Shown here: positions 1 to 6,934 of the stretch, in pieces | How positions within the stretch are numbered: position 1 is the first letter of the stretch | Layout of the letters: the number at the start of each line of letters is the position of its first letter | Assembly: GCA_046731855.1 (NCBI GenBank) | Contig: JBKPLX010000058.1 | Coordinates: 1 to 38,941 of the forward strand | Origin: Udaeobacter sp046731855 | GTDB lineage: Bacteria > Verrucomicrobiota > Verrucomicrobiia > Chthoniobacterales > UBA10450 | DNA: 38,941 nucleotides | Direction: 5' to 3' | Notes under the pieces: generated by a model | Told to the model about the DNA's origin: nothing | The model's database searches: none | The model's input: only the letters and a program-made list of their open reading frames with translations | Position numbers and translations under genes: made by a program

Positions 1-1
1 A

Positions 2-175
2 TATAGCGAATATCGCGCCGGTGTTCAGGTCGGTTATTCGGGTATTAATCACTTTAAGATCATTGCGGGCGCAGGTGCGACACTCGAACGGGATTTCGAT
101 TTTTACCGCATTCATCAGTCAAAGCGAACCGATCCGGCTCCCTACATCAGGATCGCGGCTGAAGCGAAATTTTAA
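2..175 (+). CDS. Outer-membrane beta-barrel protein, C-terminal end (partial, 5' end outside window)
   Basis: An open frame runs in from the left edge and stops at TAA 173-175, giving the last 57 residues of a protein. The residues alternate polar and hydrophobic and end in Lys-Phe-stop, as expected for the last strands of an outer-membrane barrel with a terminal aromatic residue. The tail resembles the C-terminus of the complete barrel gene at 3915-4817: both carry an FDFYR motif followed by an APY motif and end in A-x-F. They are therefore probably paralogues of the same DUF6268-like family. Its stop codon overlaps the stop of the convergent SCP2-type gene by two bases. The substrate and the upstream partner cannot be seen. 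The family name is inferred from similarity to the full-length copy. Confidence 0.6.
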   Translation, partial: YSEYRAGVQVGYSGINHFKIIAGAGATLERDFDFYRIHQSKRTDPAPYIRIAAEAKF

Positions 176-609
176 GGGAAAATTTCGCCGAGCTTTCTCG
201 CCAGTCCCTGGTCGCCGCGAATCTTTAGCCGGCCCGTGAGATATGCCCATGTGCCGCCCATTTGATGATTGGAAACAGCGACCCAATCCTTGTCCTTGGC
301 CACGAATGTCACGTTTGGATTGTCGATTTTTCCTTTTCCCATCGTGTACTTCCCATCCTCTACGTCGATCCACCACTGTCCGCCTTGTGGCCCGCTGAGG
401 TCCCATTGATAACGAGCGTGGACCCCCTTCGCCTTAGCCGGTTGGAAACTGCCGCGCATCGAATCGAACACCTCCTGCGGTGTCGAGTCCATGTGTTCGG
501 CCGCTCTGGCGCTAACTGCGCTCATACAAACCGCCATGGCAAGGGCCTTGATCGCTAGCGGCAAGCCGCGCTTCCCTGATGGATAGTGGGCCACGGCGTG
601 TCTCGACAT
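172..609 (-). CDS. Secreted SCP2-type sterol/lipid-binding protein
   Basis: This 145-aa protein has an N-terminal signal peptide: basic start, hydrophobic stretch around residues 18-34, likely cleavage after SARA near residue 36. A single SCP2-like domain of about 100 residues follows. The domain shows the family layout: a WWIDVEDGKY strand, a DVT-like 'NVTFVAKDKDWVAV' segment, then a 'GRLKIRGDQGLARKL' helix at the C-terminus. SCP2 domains bind sterols and other lipids in a hydrophobic tunnel. A periplasmic location is inferred from the signal peptide and is unusual for the family. The gene lies 35 bp downstream of an ABC-2 permease and its ATPase on the same strand, so it probably belongs to that operon. 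The start is the ATG at 607-609; a purine-rich AAGGA abuts it directly, so an internal ATG inside the signal peptide is not excluded. Confidence 0.7.
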   Translation of the reverse strand: MSRHAVAHYPSGKRGLPLAIKALAMAVCMSAVSARAAEHMDSTPQEVFDSMRGSFQPAKAKGVHARYQWDLSGPQGGQWWIDVEDGKYTMGKGKIDNPNVTFVAKDKDWVAVSNHQMGGTWAYLTGRLKIRGDQGLARKLGEIFP

Positions 610-644
610 TCCTTCGTCATTCGTGCTTCGGCATTCTCGCGGTC

Positions 645-1832
645 TTATTGCTCAATGCGCTTCAAGAGAAACGCTGCGCCGAGAAACGTGATTAAGGCCC
701 CCGCCAGCAAGACTACGAGATCGCCAACATAAAATTGTGCGCCGGCGTGATACATGTTCACCAGCCGAAAGGCGCGGCAAAAGTGAGTAAGCGGAAAGAG
801 TTCGGAAACATACTGGATCGCCTTGGGCAGTTGCCCCAGCGGCGCGAACGCGCCTGAGAGCACAAAAACTGGCAGCAGAAAAAAAACAGAAAACTGTATG
901 GCCTGGGTTTGGGTACGGGAAAATGCCGAGATCAACAAGCCAAGTCCGAGCGAGCACAGGAGGAAAAGCAGGCAAACCACGGCGAGAGCAGGCAGTTGAT
1001 AGAAAATCACGCCAAAATGCCACCTGCTCACCAGCATGATCACTATGACCAGGAACATGGACACCACAAGATAAGGCAACATCTTGCCGATCACGATTTC
1101 ACGGCGCCGAAGCGACGTTACCATCAATTGGTAGAGCGTGCCTGACTCTCGTTCTCGCGCGATGGTGCAAGCCATCAGCGTGACTGTCAGCAGCTGTAAG
1201 ATCAGCCCGATGATGCCGGGAACAACGTAATCGATAACGCGCGATTTTGGGTTGTATAATCGCTTGGAATCCACCGACCACATTTCCATCATGGAGACGA
1301 AACGCTTGCGGATCTGCACTGGAAGCTGCTTGCCGAGTTCAAAAACCTCTTCCGGCAGATTCTCAATCATCTGGTCCCGTTGTTTTAACTGAAAATCACC
1401 CAAACTCTGTCGAACGCTGCCTTCCACAGCATCGGACGTGTTGATGTCGCTGCCGTCAAGATACAGCACCAGCGGCTTCGGATCGCCGTTTTCCAAGCTC
1501 TCATTCCAGCCTGCAGGAATGATCAGCGCAGCCTCCACCCCTTCGCGGAGCAAGTCCGGTCCATTCTTCGTAACCGGCGATCCGAAACGCCACTGAAACG
1601 TTTTGTTCTTCGAAATGATGTCGACGAATTCCTGTGCGCGTGGAGTGTTGTCGCGATCGACGAGCAGGCTTCTTACGCCGGTTAGTTCGCTTGTTTCAAA
1701 GGCATGGCCGAAAAGGAGCGTGAACAGCGGCGGCAGCGTCAACACCAGCAGTAGCACCCGCCTGTCGCGCAAGATGTGCAAAAATTCTTTGTAAGCGACG
1801 CTGGCAGTCGCTTCGAACGATAACCACTTCAT
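645..1832 (-). CDS. ABC-2 type transporter permease (YbhS/YbhR-like)
   Basis: This 395-aa membrane protein has the typical ABC-2 export-permease plan. There is one transmembrane helix near residues 26-44 and a large extracytoplasmic domain of about 155 residues. Five further helices follow in roughly residues 202-390. A cytoplasmic ARERESGT motif lies at residues 225-232, after the second helix, as in the YhhJ/YbhR/YbhS family. These permeases pair with one ATPase to export drugs, lipids or polysaccharides; the substrate here is unknown. The start codon overlaps the stop of the ATPase gene as ATGA (1829-1832), showing translational coupling. The SCP2 lipid-binding gene follows 35 bp downstream, which hints at a lipidic substrate, but that is inference. 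Confidence 0.88.
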   Translation of the reverse strand: MKWLSFEATASVAYKEFLHILRDRRVLLLVLTLPPLFTLLFGHAFETSELTGVRSLLVDRDNTPRAQEFVDIISKNKTFQWRFGSPVTKNGPDLLREGVEAALIIPAGWNESLENGDPKPLVLYLDGSDINTSDAVEGSVRQSLGDFQLKQRDQMIENLPEEVFELGKQLPVQIRKRFVSMMEMWSVDSKRLYNPKSRVIDYVVPGIIGLILQLLTVTLMACTIARERESGTLYQLMVTSLRRREIVIGKMLPYLVVSMFLVIVIMLVSRWHFGVIFYQLPALAVVCLLFLLCSLGLGLLISAFSRTQTQAIQFSVFFLLPVFVLSGAFAPLGQLPKAIQYVSELFPLTHFCRAFRLVNMYHAGAQFYVGDLVVLLAGALITFLGAAFLLKRIEQ

Positions 1833-2779
1833 GGAGTCGATTTTTTTAAAACGTCGTTGTAGCCCTGCGAATATGCGGTGAAAACGTCCTCCATATCAGG
1901 TTCCACCCAGCGTTCACCTAACAAGTGAAGATCGGGGAACGGCCAGCGTTCCCGCCATTTGGCCATCAACTGCTCGGGTTCTGCCGCGTAGAGGCGCAAG
2001 CTGCCGCTGCGCAGTGAGACACCAAGCAATTCGGGAAAGTCCCGAAGTCGAACGAGTGCGGGCATCAGCGGATCAACGTCGATCTCCAGCAATCGTGTGC
2101 GAAAGCTCGATTTCAAAGCGCGCGGTGAAGCCTTTGCCAGCAGCCGTCCATCCTCGATAAAGCCGACTTCGGTGCAGCGCTCGGCCTCGTCCATGTAGTG
2201 CGTGGTAACGAAAATCGTTTTGCCTTCGTTGCTTAGATCGTAAAGCAAGTTCCAGATTTGCTGCCGGTGTACCGGGTCGAGGCCCACAGTCGGCTCGTCA
2301 AAAAAAAGCAGGGACGGGTTGTGCACCAGCGCGCACCCGATCGCCAACAGCTGCCGCATCCCTCCAGATAAGCTTTGCGCGGCGGTGTTACGCTTTTCCT
2401 GCAAATCGATCACCCGCAGTAGGCGTTCGATTCGCGGCTCTAGTTCCGCACCGGGCACGCCATAGGCGCCTCCGAAAAAGCGGAAATTCTCCAGGACTGT
2501 CAGATCGCGATAAAGACTGAATCGCTGCGGCACATACCCGAACTTGGTTCGGACGAAATGGCGATCCTTCCAGGCATCTGCGCCTTCAATCGTGGCGTGG
2601 CCAGCCGTTGGATGAGTCAGGCCGCACAACATTCGCATCGTCGTGGTTTTGCCAGCGCCATTGGGGCCGAGAAAACCAAAGATCGTTCCCACCCCGATAT
2701 GAAGAGAAAGATCCTGCACGGCATGGACGTTACCGAAACTCTTGCTCAGATGGTCGAGCACGATGACCGGTTCGCTCAT
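1829..2779 (-). CDS. ABC transporter ATP-binding protein (ABC-2 export type)
   Basis: This 316-aa protein is a complete nucleotide-binding domain. It has Walker A GPNGAGKT at residues 38-45, a Q-loop near YVPQ 82-85, signature LSGGM at 137-141, Walker B LLFFDE at 157-162, a D-loop GLDP and the switch histidine H194. About 100 residues after the NBD form the C-terminal regulatory segment usual in the CcmA/DrrA-like exporters. It energises the permease encoded immediately downstream, which overlaps it by 4 bases. The gene is divergent from the secreted-protein gene at 2840, with about 60 bp between the two starts that must hold both promoters. No clear Shine-Dalgarno sequence was seen before the ATG. 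Confidence 0.9.
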   Translation of the reverse strand: MSEPVIVLDHLSKSFGNVHAVQDLSLHIGVGTIFGFLGPNGAGKTTTMRMLCGLTHPTAGHATIEGADAWKDRHFVRTKFGYVPQRFSLYRDLTVLENFRFFGGAYGVPGAELEPRIERLLRVIDLQEKRNTAAQSLSGGMRQLLAIGCALVHNPSLLFFDEPTVGLDPVHRQQIWNLLYDLSNEGKTIFVTTHYMDEAERCTEVGFIEDGRLLAKASPRALKSSFRTRLLEIDVDPLMPALVRLRDFPELLGVSLRSGSLRLYAAEPEQLMAKWRERWPFPDLHLLGERWVEPDMEDVFTAYSQGYNDVLKKSTP

Positions 2780-2839
2780 GATGAAACCCTATTGCGATGA
2801 TCCAAAAAATTTGCAACCATTTGGCATTGGCCGTCACGT

Positions 2840-3910
2840 ATGTGTGTCATGAAACCTAAGATGCTGAACCTCCAGGGGCACTTCTCGGTAAGAGCCTGCG
2901 GTCTCTTACTTTTACTCTCCATTTTGCGCCCGGGACTGACGACCGCCCACGCCGACGCCATCTCAGAGCTCGCCTCGTTTTCGATTTTTGACAAGGTCGA
3001 TCTTGCACAGCTAGCAAAGAGCGACGTGAAAACGGCGCACGGCCCGCCGATGAAGAATTCGCGTTTTCTCGCTGTCCAGAGCTGCTATGTCGCGCTGGGC
3101 TCGCCTGCTCAGCAAATCGAGGCGTTGCGCCGATGGAACCCGGCACAACATCGGGAACTGAAAGTGTTTCTGCATTCCGATCTGCCATCAAACCCGGGGC
3201 CGGCTAATTTTGAGAGACTGAAGAACGCGCCGGGCAACGCCTCTGTGCGTTCGTTCGTGACCGCGACCCAGAAACTGAGTCCCGATCTGCAGATCAGCAA
3301 GGAGGAGGCAAAGCGGTTTTCTGCTGCGACTGGAGCAGGCGGCGGAGGCGTTATACCTCCGGCAGTCGTAGCGTTTTGGACAGATGTGCTGACTGCACGA
3401 ACGAAAAGCTTTGTGTCCGGCGGAATGGCAGCAGAACCGCCGTACGATCATGCTGGTCCGTCTGTTCGTGCGAGTGAGGAGGTGAATGGTTTATTGCGCG
3501 ATCAAGGAAAGATTCGCCAGCAGTTCTCGGGTCTGCTTGGAGCGACGGCTATTGGACGCGGCGGTGGTTCGCTGCCAGCCGAGCTTTACTGGGAACTTCT
3601 CGACGCGAACGACCAGGGCGTTGTGACGCTGGGAGCGTCTTACAGCCGTAGCGGAGCTGGCGGAACGTATCAGGCTGCGGATGTCCTGTACTATGCCAGC
3701 GGCGGTTATTATGTCGCACTCACGCTTCATCAACTATGGCCTGTTACGGTCGAAGGAAAACCTTCCACCTTGGTCTGGCGCGGCGACATGATTTCGTCCG
3801 CCGAGCTAGGATCGCTGCGTGGCGTCGAACGGCTGGGCTCGGAATCACTGATGATGAAAAATATCACCAAAGCTGTTACGGCGTTTCGCCGGGAGACCGG
3901 CGGCCGCTGA
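2840..3910 (+). CDS. Secreted protein of unknown function, partner of barrel gene
   Basis: I do not recognise a family for this 356-aa protein. It begins with a signal peptide (hydrophobic core LLLLLSIL near residues 22-29, probable cleavage near AHADA at residues 36-40), so it is probably periplasmic or surface-exposed. The rest is globular, with a Gly-rich GAGGGG turn near residue 167 and an aromatic-rich C-terminal half (tyrosines in YYASGGYYVAL). There are two possible ATG starts, 2840 and 2849; the second gives a more usual MKPK n-region. The stop is 4 bases before the barrel gene at 3915, so the two are almost certainly co-transcribed and may work together in the outer membrane. The function is unknown; the association is inferred from spacing only. 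Confidence 0.7.
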   Translation: MCVMKPKMLNLQGHFSVRACGLLLLLSILRPGLTTAHADAISELASFSIFDKVDLAQLAKSDVKTAHGPPMKNSRFLAVQSCYVALGSPAQQIEALRRWNPAQHRELKVFLHSDLPSNPGPANFERLKNAPGNASVRSFVTATQKLSPDLQISKEEAKRFSAATGAGGGGVIPPAVVAFWTDVLTARTKSFVSGGMAAEPPYDHAGPSVRASEEVNGLLRDQGKIRQQFSGLLGATAIGRGGGSLPAELYWELLDANDQGVVTLGASYSRSGAGGTYQAADVLYYASGGYYVALTLHQLWPVTVEGKPSTLVWRGDMISSAELGSLRGVERLGSESLMMKNITKAVTAFRRETGGR

Positions 3911-3914
3911 ACGA

Positions 3915-4817
3915 ATGAAAATGTCGGTGCTGCGATCGCTCGTTTTAATCTTAGCTGCGCTGGTCTTTTGTGTCAGGACGGGGCTTTCTCAGGAAAGCAA
4001 CGGGTTCTGGCCTCTGTCCGGCGAGTTCTCTGCCGACGTCACGTATGTTGGCGAAGGTGACGTCGAACGCGGGGGCAAACACGTTAACGATTTTGATGAG
4101 ATCGATTCGGATATCCGCGTCGTATTAACGCCGCGGATGAAACTTGGCGTGCTGCGATTAGGCGCGGAATGGGAGCGGTTCTCATTTGGTCTCCCGAAAG
4201 GGGCCGCGCTGCCCAACACGCTGCAGTCCTTCAGCACGATTATTGGTCTCGATATGCAGTTTTCCGACTCGATTATTGTCAGAGCGCAAACTCAGCCTGG
4301 CGTGTACAATTCGGGACTGGGTCATTTGTTTTGGGACGATTTCAACATGCCTTTCCTCATCGGCGGCACGTATATTTACAGTCCCTATCTGCAGCTTGTC
4401 CTCGGCGTGAGCGTCGATGTAGAACGGAAGTATCCCGTGCTTCCTGCCGCGGGTGTTCGCTGGAAAATAGGGCCGCAGTGGTTACTGGATGCTGTCCTGC
4501 CAACTCCGCGTCTGCAATATGACATGACCCGTAATGTATCGCTTTATGCAGGAGCAACCGTCAGGGACGCGACCTTCCGTGTCGACGATGAGTTTGGAGA
4601 TTCTCACGGTATCCCGCGCCTGAATCATGCAGTTATCACGTACACCGAGGTTCGGACTGGTGCTGGTTTTGATTGGAAGATTTCGCCGATCGTCACGTTC
4701 ACCGGTGAGGTCGGCTATCAGCCCTACAGACAGTTCGATTTCTACCGTGCTGACGTGCGCTACCACCAGGACGGCGGCGCTCCGTACGGAACGATTTCGT
4801 TGCACGGCGCATTCTGA
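3915..4817 (+). CDS. DUF6268-like outer-membrane beta-barrel protein
   Basis: This 300-aa protein has a signal peptide (hydrophobic core about residues 7-20, cleavage near residue 25). A run of amphipathic strands separated by short turns follows, and the protein ends in Ala-Phe. That is the pattern of a small outer-membrane beta-barrel, and the length fits the DUF6268 family. The C-terminus (FDFYR, then GAPY, then a final Phe) resembles the partial protein at 2-175. The start is ATG 3915, with a second ATG two codons on; no strong ribosome-binding site is seen, and coupling to the preceding gene 4 bases upstream is likely. A palindromic repeat directly follows the stop and may act as terminator. 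The transported substrate, if any, is unknown. Confidence 0.7.
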   Translation: MKMSVLRSLVLILAALVFCVRTGLSQESNGFWPLSGEFSADVTYVGEGDVERGGKHVNDFDEIDSDIRVVLTPRMKLGVLRLGAEWERFSFGLPKGAALPNTLQSFSTIIGLDMQFSDSIIVRAQTQPGVYNSGLGHLFWDDFNMPFLIGGTYIYSPYLQLVLGVSVDVERKYPVLPAAGVRWKIGPQWLLDAVLPTPRLQYDMTRNVSLYAGATVRDATFRVDDEFGDSHGIPRLNHAVITYTEVRTGAGFDWKISPIVTFTGEVGYQPYRQFDFYRADVRYHQDGGAPYGTISLHGAF

Positions 4818-4818
4818 T

Positions 4819-4868
4819 TGTAGCCGGCATCGTTGATGCCGGGCCCGGGGCCACCGACCCCGGCTACA
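4819..4868. repeat. 50-bp REP-like double-hairpin palindrome between convergent genes
   Basis: The outer arms TGTAGCCGG (4819-4827) and CCGGCTACA (4860-4868) are exact inverted repeats. Inside are two hairpins: an 8-bp stem CCGGCATC/GATGCCGG (4824-4831 with 4835-4842, 3-nt loop), and a 6-bp stem CCGGGG/CCCCGG (4845-4850 with 4858-4863). It lies between the ends of the barrel gene and the MFS gene, so it could stop transcription from both sides, although it lacks a T-run. The form suggests a dispersed REP-type repeat. Confidence 0.6.
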
Positions 4869-4872
4869 GAAC

Positions 4873-6285
4873 TCAACGCAGAGTCCGATCCAGTGCCCCG
4901 ATCTTGCGCGTCTCTGGCCAGCGAAATGCGACGCCCAACACAACCAGCATTGTCCCAATGCCTCCGGCAACGACCGAAATCACCGGACCAAACAGCGCAG
5001 CGGTCAATCCCGATTCCAGCGCACCGAATTCATTTGATGTGCCGATAAAAATATTGTTCACAGACGACACGCGTCCGCGCATTTCATCCGGCGTGACCAG
5101 TTGCACGATGGAACCACGAATGATCACGCTCACACTATCGAATGCGCCGATAAGAAGTAATAGGCCGAGCGATAACCAGAAAATCTTAGACAATCCAAAC
5201 AGGACAGTCGCAATCCCAAACCCGGAGACACACCAGAGCAAGGCTTGGCCAGCCCGCTTCATTGGCGGAAGGTGCGCTACCACCAGCGCCATGGCAAACG
5301 CACCGATCGCCGGCATTGCTCGCAGCCAACCAAGACCAACCGGGCCGCAGTGCAGAATCTGATCGGCGAAAATCGGCATTAATGCGGTGGCGCCTCCCAG
5401 CAGAACCGCGAACAGATCCAGCGTGATCGTCGCCAGGATCACTTTTCTGCGAAACACGAAGCGGAGTCCGGCCATGAGACTTTTCCACGTGCCTGTCTCG
5501 CTCTGGTCGCGCCTCTGTTTGCTGCGCCGAATCGAGAGAACCAGAAGGAAAAAGAAAAACGCGCACACAGAATCCAATAGGTACACAAACGAGAACCCGA
5601 TGTAGGCGACCAGCAATCCGCTGAGCGCAGGGCCCACAACGGATCCAATTTGAAAAACGCTGTTATTCCATGTCACTGCGTTCGCAAAGGCGTCACGAGA
5701 AATCAGCGTAGGAAAAAATGAACTGCGTGCTGCCCAACTAAATGTGCGAGCCACTGCTCCGAGAAAAAGAAGAAGGTAAATCAACGGAATTGATGCGTCG
5801 TCGAAATGGAAGATTGGATGATGCCGTTCGAAAATTCCGGCGATGGCCGCCAGGATGCGATTACTCTCACGTAGTGGCTCAAGCGGAGGAATGGCTAGAT
5901 GCTTCCACGAAACGACGGCCAAGGCGATCGAGGTAAGCCCGCTAAAGATTTGCGAGACCAGAATGATGCGCTTTCGGCTGAACCGATCCGCCAAGTGACC
6001 AGCGGGTAAAGATAGTGTCACCACCGGCACGGCAATGACCAGGCCCACCAGCCCAAGCGCGGTGGCCGAATGGGTGCGGGCATAAATCTCCCATTCCACG
6101 GCCACGGCCAGCATCAGACGGCCGGTGATCGAAAGTAGATTGCCGGCTGTGAACAAAGTGAAGTCCCCAAAGCGGAACGCCGCATAAGGATCATGCGCTC
6201 GTCGCTCCAATTCGACTGGAACGGGAACGGCCGGACGTTCGCCGTCAGGCGGTTGATAGGAACTTGGATCGACTGATTGCGGCAT
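4873..6285 (-). CDS. MFS transporter (MFS_3 / EntS-like exporter)
   Basis: This 470-aa protein has about twelve hydrophobic segments after a proline-rich cytoplasmic N-terminus of about 35 residues. The loop between helices 2 and 3 carries the MFS motif-A equivalent GHLADRFSRKR. The N-terminal helix region (FTLFTAGNLLSITGRLM, then ATALGLVGL) and the SLPAGHLAD motif match the MFS_3 family, which includes enterobactin and macrolide exporters. It most likely exports a small molecule by proton antiport; the substrate is not predictable. It is transcribed alone, convergent with the barrel gene, and no regulator lies beside it. The start is ATG 6283-6285. Confidence 0.85.
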   Translation of the reverse strand: MPQSVDPSSYQPPDGERPAVPVPVELERRAHDPYAAFRFGDFTLFTAGNLLSITGRLMLAVAVEWEIYARTHSATALGLVGLVIAVPVVTLSLPAGHLADRFSRKRIILVSQIFSGLTSIALAVVSWKHLAIPPLEPLRESNRILAAIAGIFERHHPIFHFDDASIPLIYLLLFLGAVARTFSWAARSSFFPTLISRDAFANAVTWNNSVFQIGSVVGPALSGLLVAYIGFSFVYLLDSVCAFFFFLLVLSIRRSKQRRDQSETGTWKSLMAGLRFVFRRKVILATITLDLFAVLLGGATALMPIFADQILHCGPVGLGWLRAMPAIGAFAMALVVAHLPPMKRAGQALLWCVSGFGIATVLFGLSKIFWLSLGLLLLIGAFDSVSVIIRGSIVQLVTPDEMRGRVSSVNNIFIGTSNEFGALESGLTAALFGPVISVVAGGIGTMLVVLGVAFRWPETRKIGALDRTLR

Positions 6286-6480
6286 GGTCGAGCCCAGCTA
6301 ATTGTTGAGAACAGCGGAGTACTCTTCGATTCCCGTCGGATTCAAGTAGCTGGGCGCACGAGATTGTAGATTGAGCAGCCAGCACCGCAACCTAATGGCG
6401 TTGTGATATCTGTCTGCCTGAGATCGGAAAGCTCCTGCGCGGGATTGGCAACCGTAGGGTCGCCACGGCGCCCCGGCCAA

Positions 6481-6498
6481 AGAATTTGCACAAATTCT
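6481..6498. promoter_or_regulatory. 18-bp palindrome, possible operator upstream of PUR gene
   Basis: AGAATTTG and CAAATTCT form perfect 8-bp inverted arms around a CA spacer. The site lies in the 272-bp gap between the divergent MFS and PUR genes, 60 bp before the PUR start. Its shape and place fit a dimeric-regulator site. Otherwise the gap 6286-6557 holds no gene I can support. Confidence 0.35.
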
Positions 6499-6557
6499 GC
6501 CGATTTTTCTTCCATTCCCCAAAACGGATGCGTTAGAGTCGGCGCCTTCAGAGGAAA

Positions 6558-6764
6558 ATGGATAACATCATCGAGGCGAGAGAACTGCAGATAGAGCGCA
6601 AGCATTTTTACGTGGAGCTCCGAGAAAACGAGCGCGGAAGATTCTTGCGCATCACTGAAGAAGCGCATGGCCGTCGCAACAGCATCATTGTGCCTAGTAC
6701 CGGCGTCGATGACTTCACGGCGACGATTTCTGAAGTTCTAACCAACAACGGCGCTCCCGCTTAA
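6558..6764 (+). CDS. Small PUR-domain DNA/RNA-binding protein
   Basis: This 68-aa protein consists of a single PUR repeat: strands around KHFYVELRENERGRFLRITEE (residues 15-35), another strand at NSIIVPSTG, and a C-terminal helix DDFTATISEVL. This is the layout of the bacterial PUR-alpha family (DUF3276; Borrelia BpuR), which binds single-stranded DNA or RNA as a dimer. In spirochaetes such proteins regulate translation and transcription; the role here is unknown. The ATG is preceded by a good AGAGG site four bases upstream, better than that of most genes in the window. It stands alone between the MFS gene and the PPDK gene, with a palindrome upstream and a small hairpin downstream. Confidence 0.72.
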   Translation: MDNIIEARELQIERKHFYVELRENERGRFLRITEEAHGRRNSIIVPSTGVDDFTATISEVLTNNGAPA

Positions 6765-6792
6765 CCCGCGGGATTGCTGGCCGGCTTTGTGG

Positions 6793-6809
6793 GCAGCCAA
6801 GTCGGCTGC
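6793..6809 (+). terminator. Weak hairpin after the PUR gene
   Basis: GCAGCC and GGCTGC form a perfect 6-bp stem with a 5-nt loop. A pyrimidine-rich stretch containing TTTCTTTCCT follows from about 6815. It lies 29 bases after the PUR stop. The T-run is interrupted, so intrinsic termination is only possible. Confidence 0.3.
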
Positions 6810-6858
6810 AACCGTTTCTTTCCTCTAAACAACACCACTCTTCGAGTTTTCAGGAGCG

Positions 6859-6886
6859 TTGACAGCGCGATACCCGAAACTACTTT
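6859..6886 (+). promoter_or_regulatory. Candidate sigma-70-type promoter for PPDK
   Basis: A perfect TTGACA at 6859-6864 and TACTTT at 6881-6886 are separated by 16 bases. TACTTT keeps the three most conserved -10 positions. Transcription would start near 6893, leaving about 42 bases of leader before the ATG at 6935. This favours that start over the TTG at 6911. Not confirmed. Confidence 0.4.
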
Positions 6887-6934
6887 GGCCTCCGGCAGCT
6901 GCCGGATTTCTTGGCGATTTTTTCGCATTTAAAT

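Noticed and set aside
2782..2793. 12-mer TGAAACCCTATT shared with 38627-38638, both just upstream of minus-strand starts (ABC ATPase and TPR protein)
   Set aside because: A shared 12-mer is expected by chance several times in a window of this size, and no consistent -35 spacing accompanies it. Could be tested genome-wide.
4482..4970. 162-codon minus-strand frame across the barrel 3' end and the palindrome
   Set aside because: It is Arg/Cys-rich and out of phase with both real genes, and spans the repeat element.
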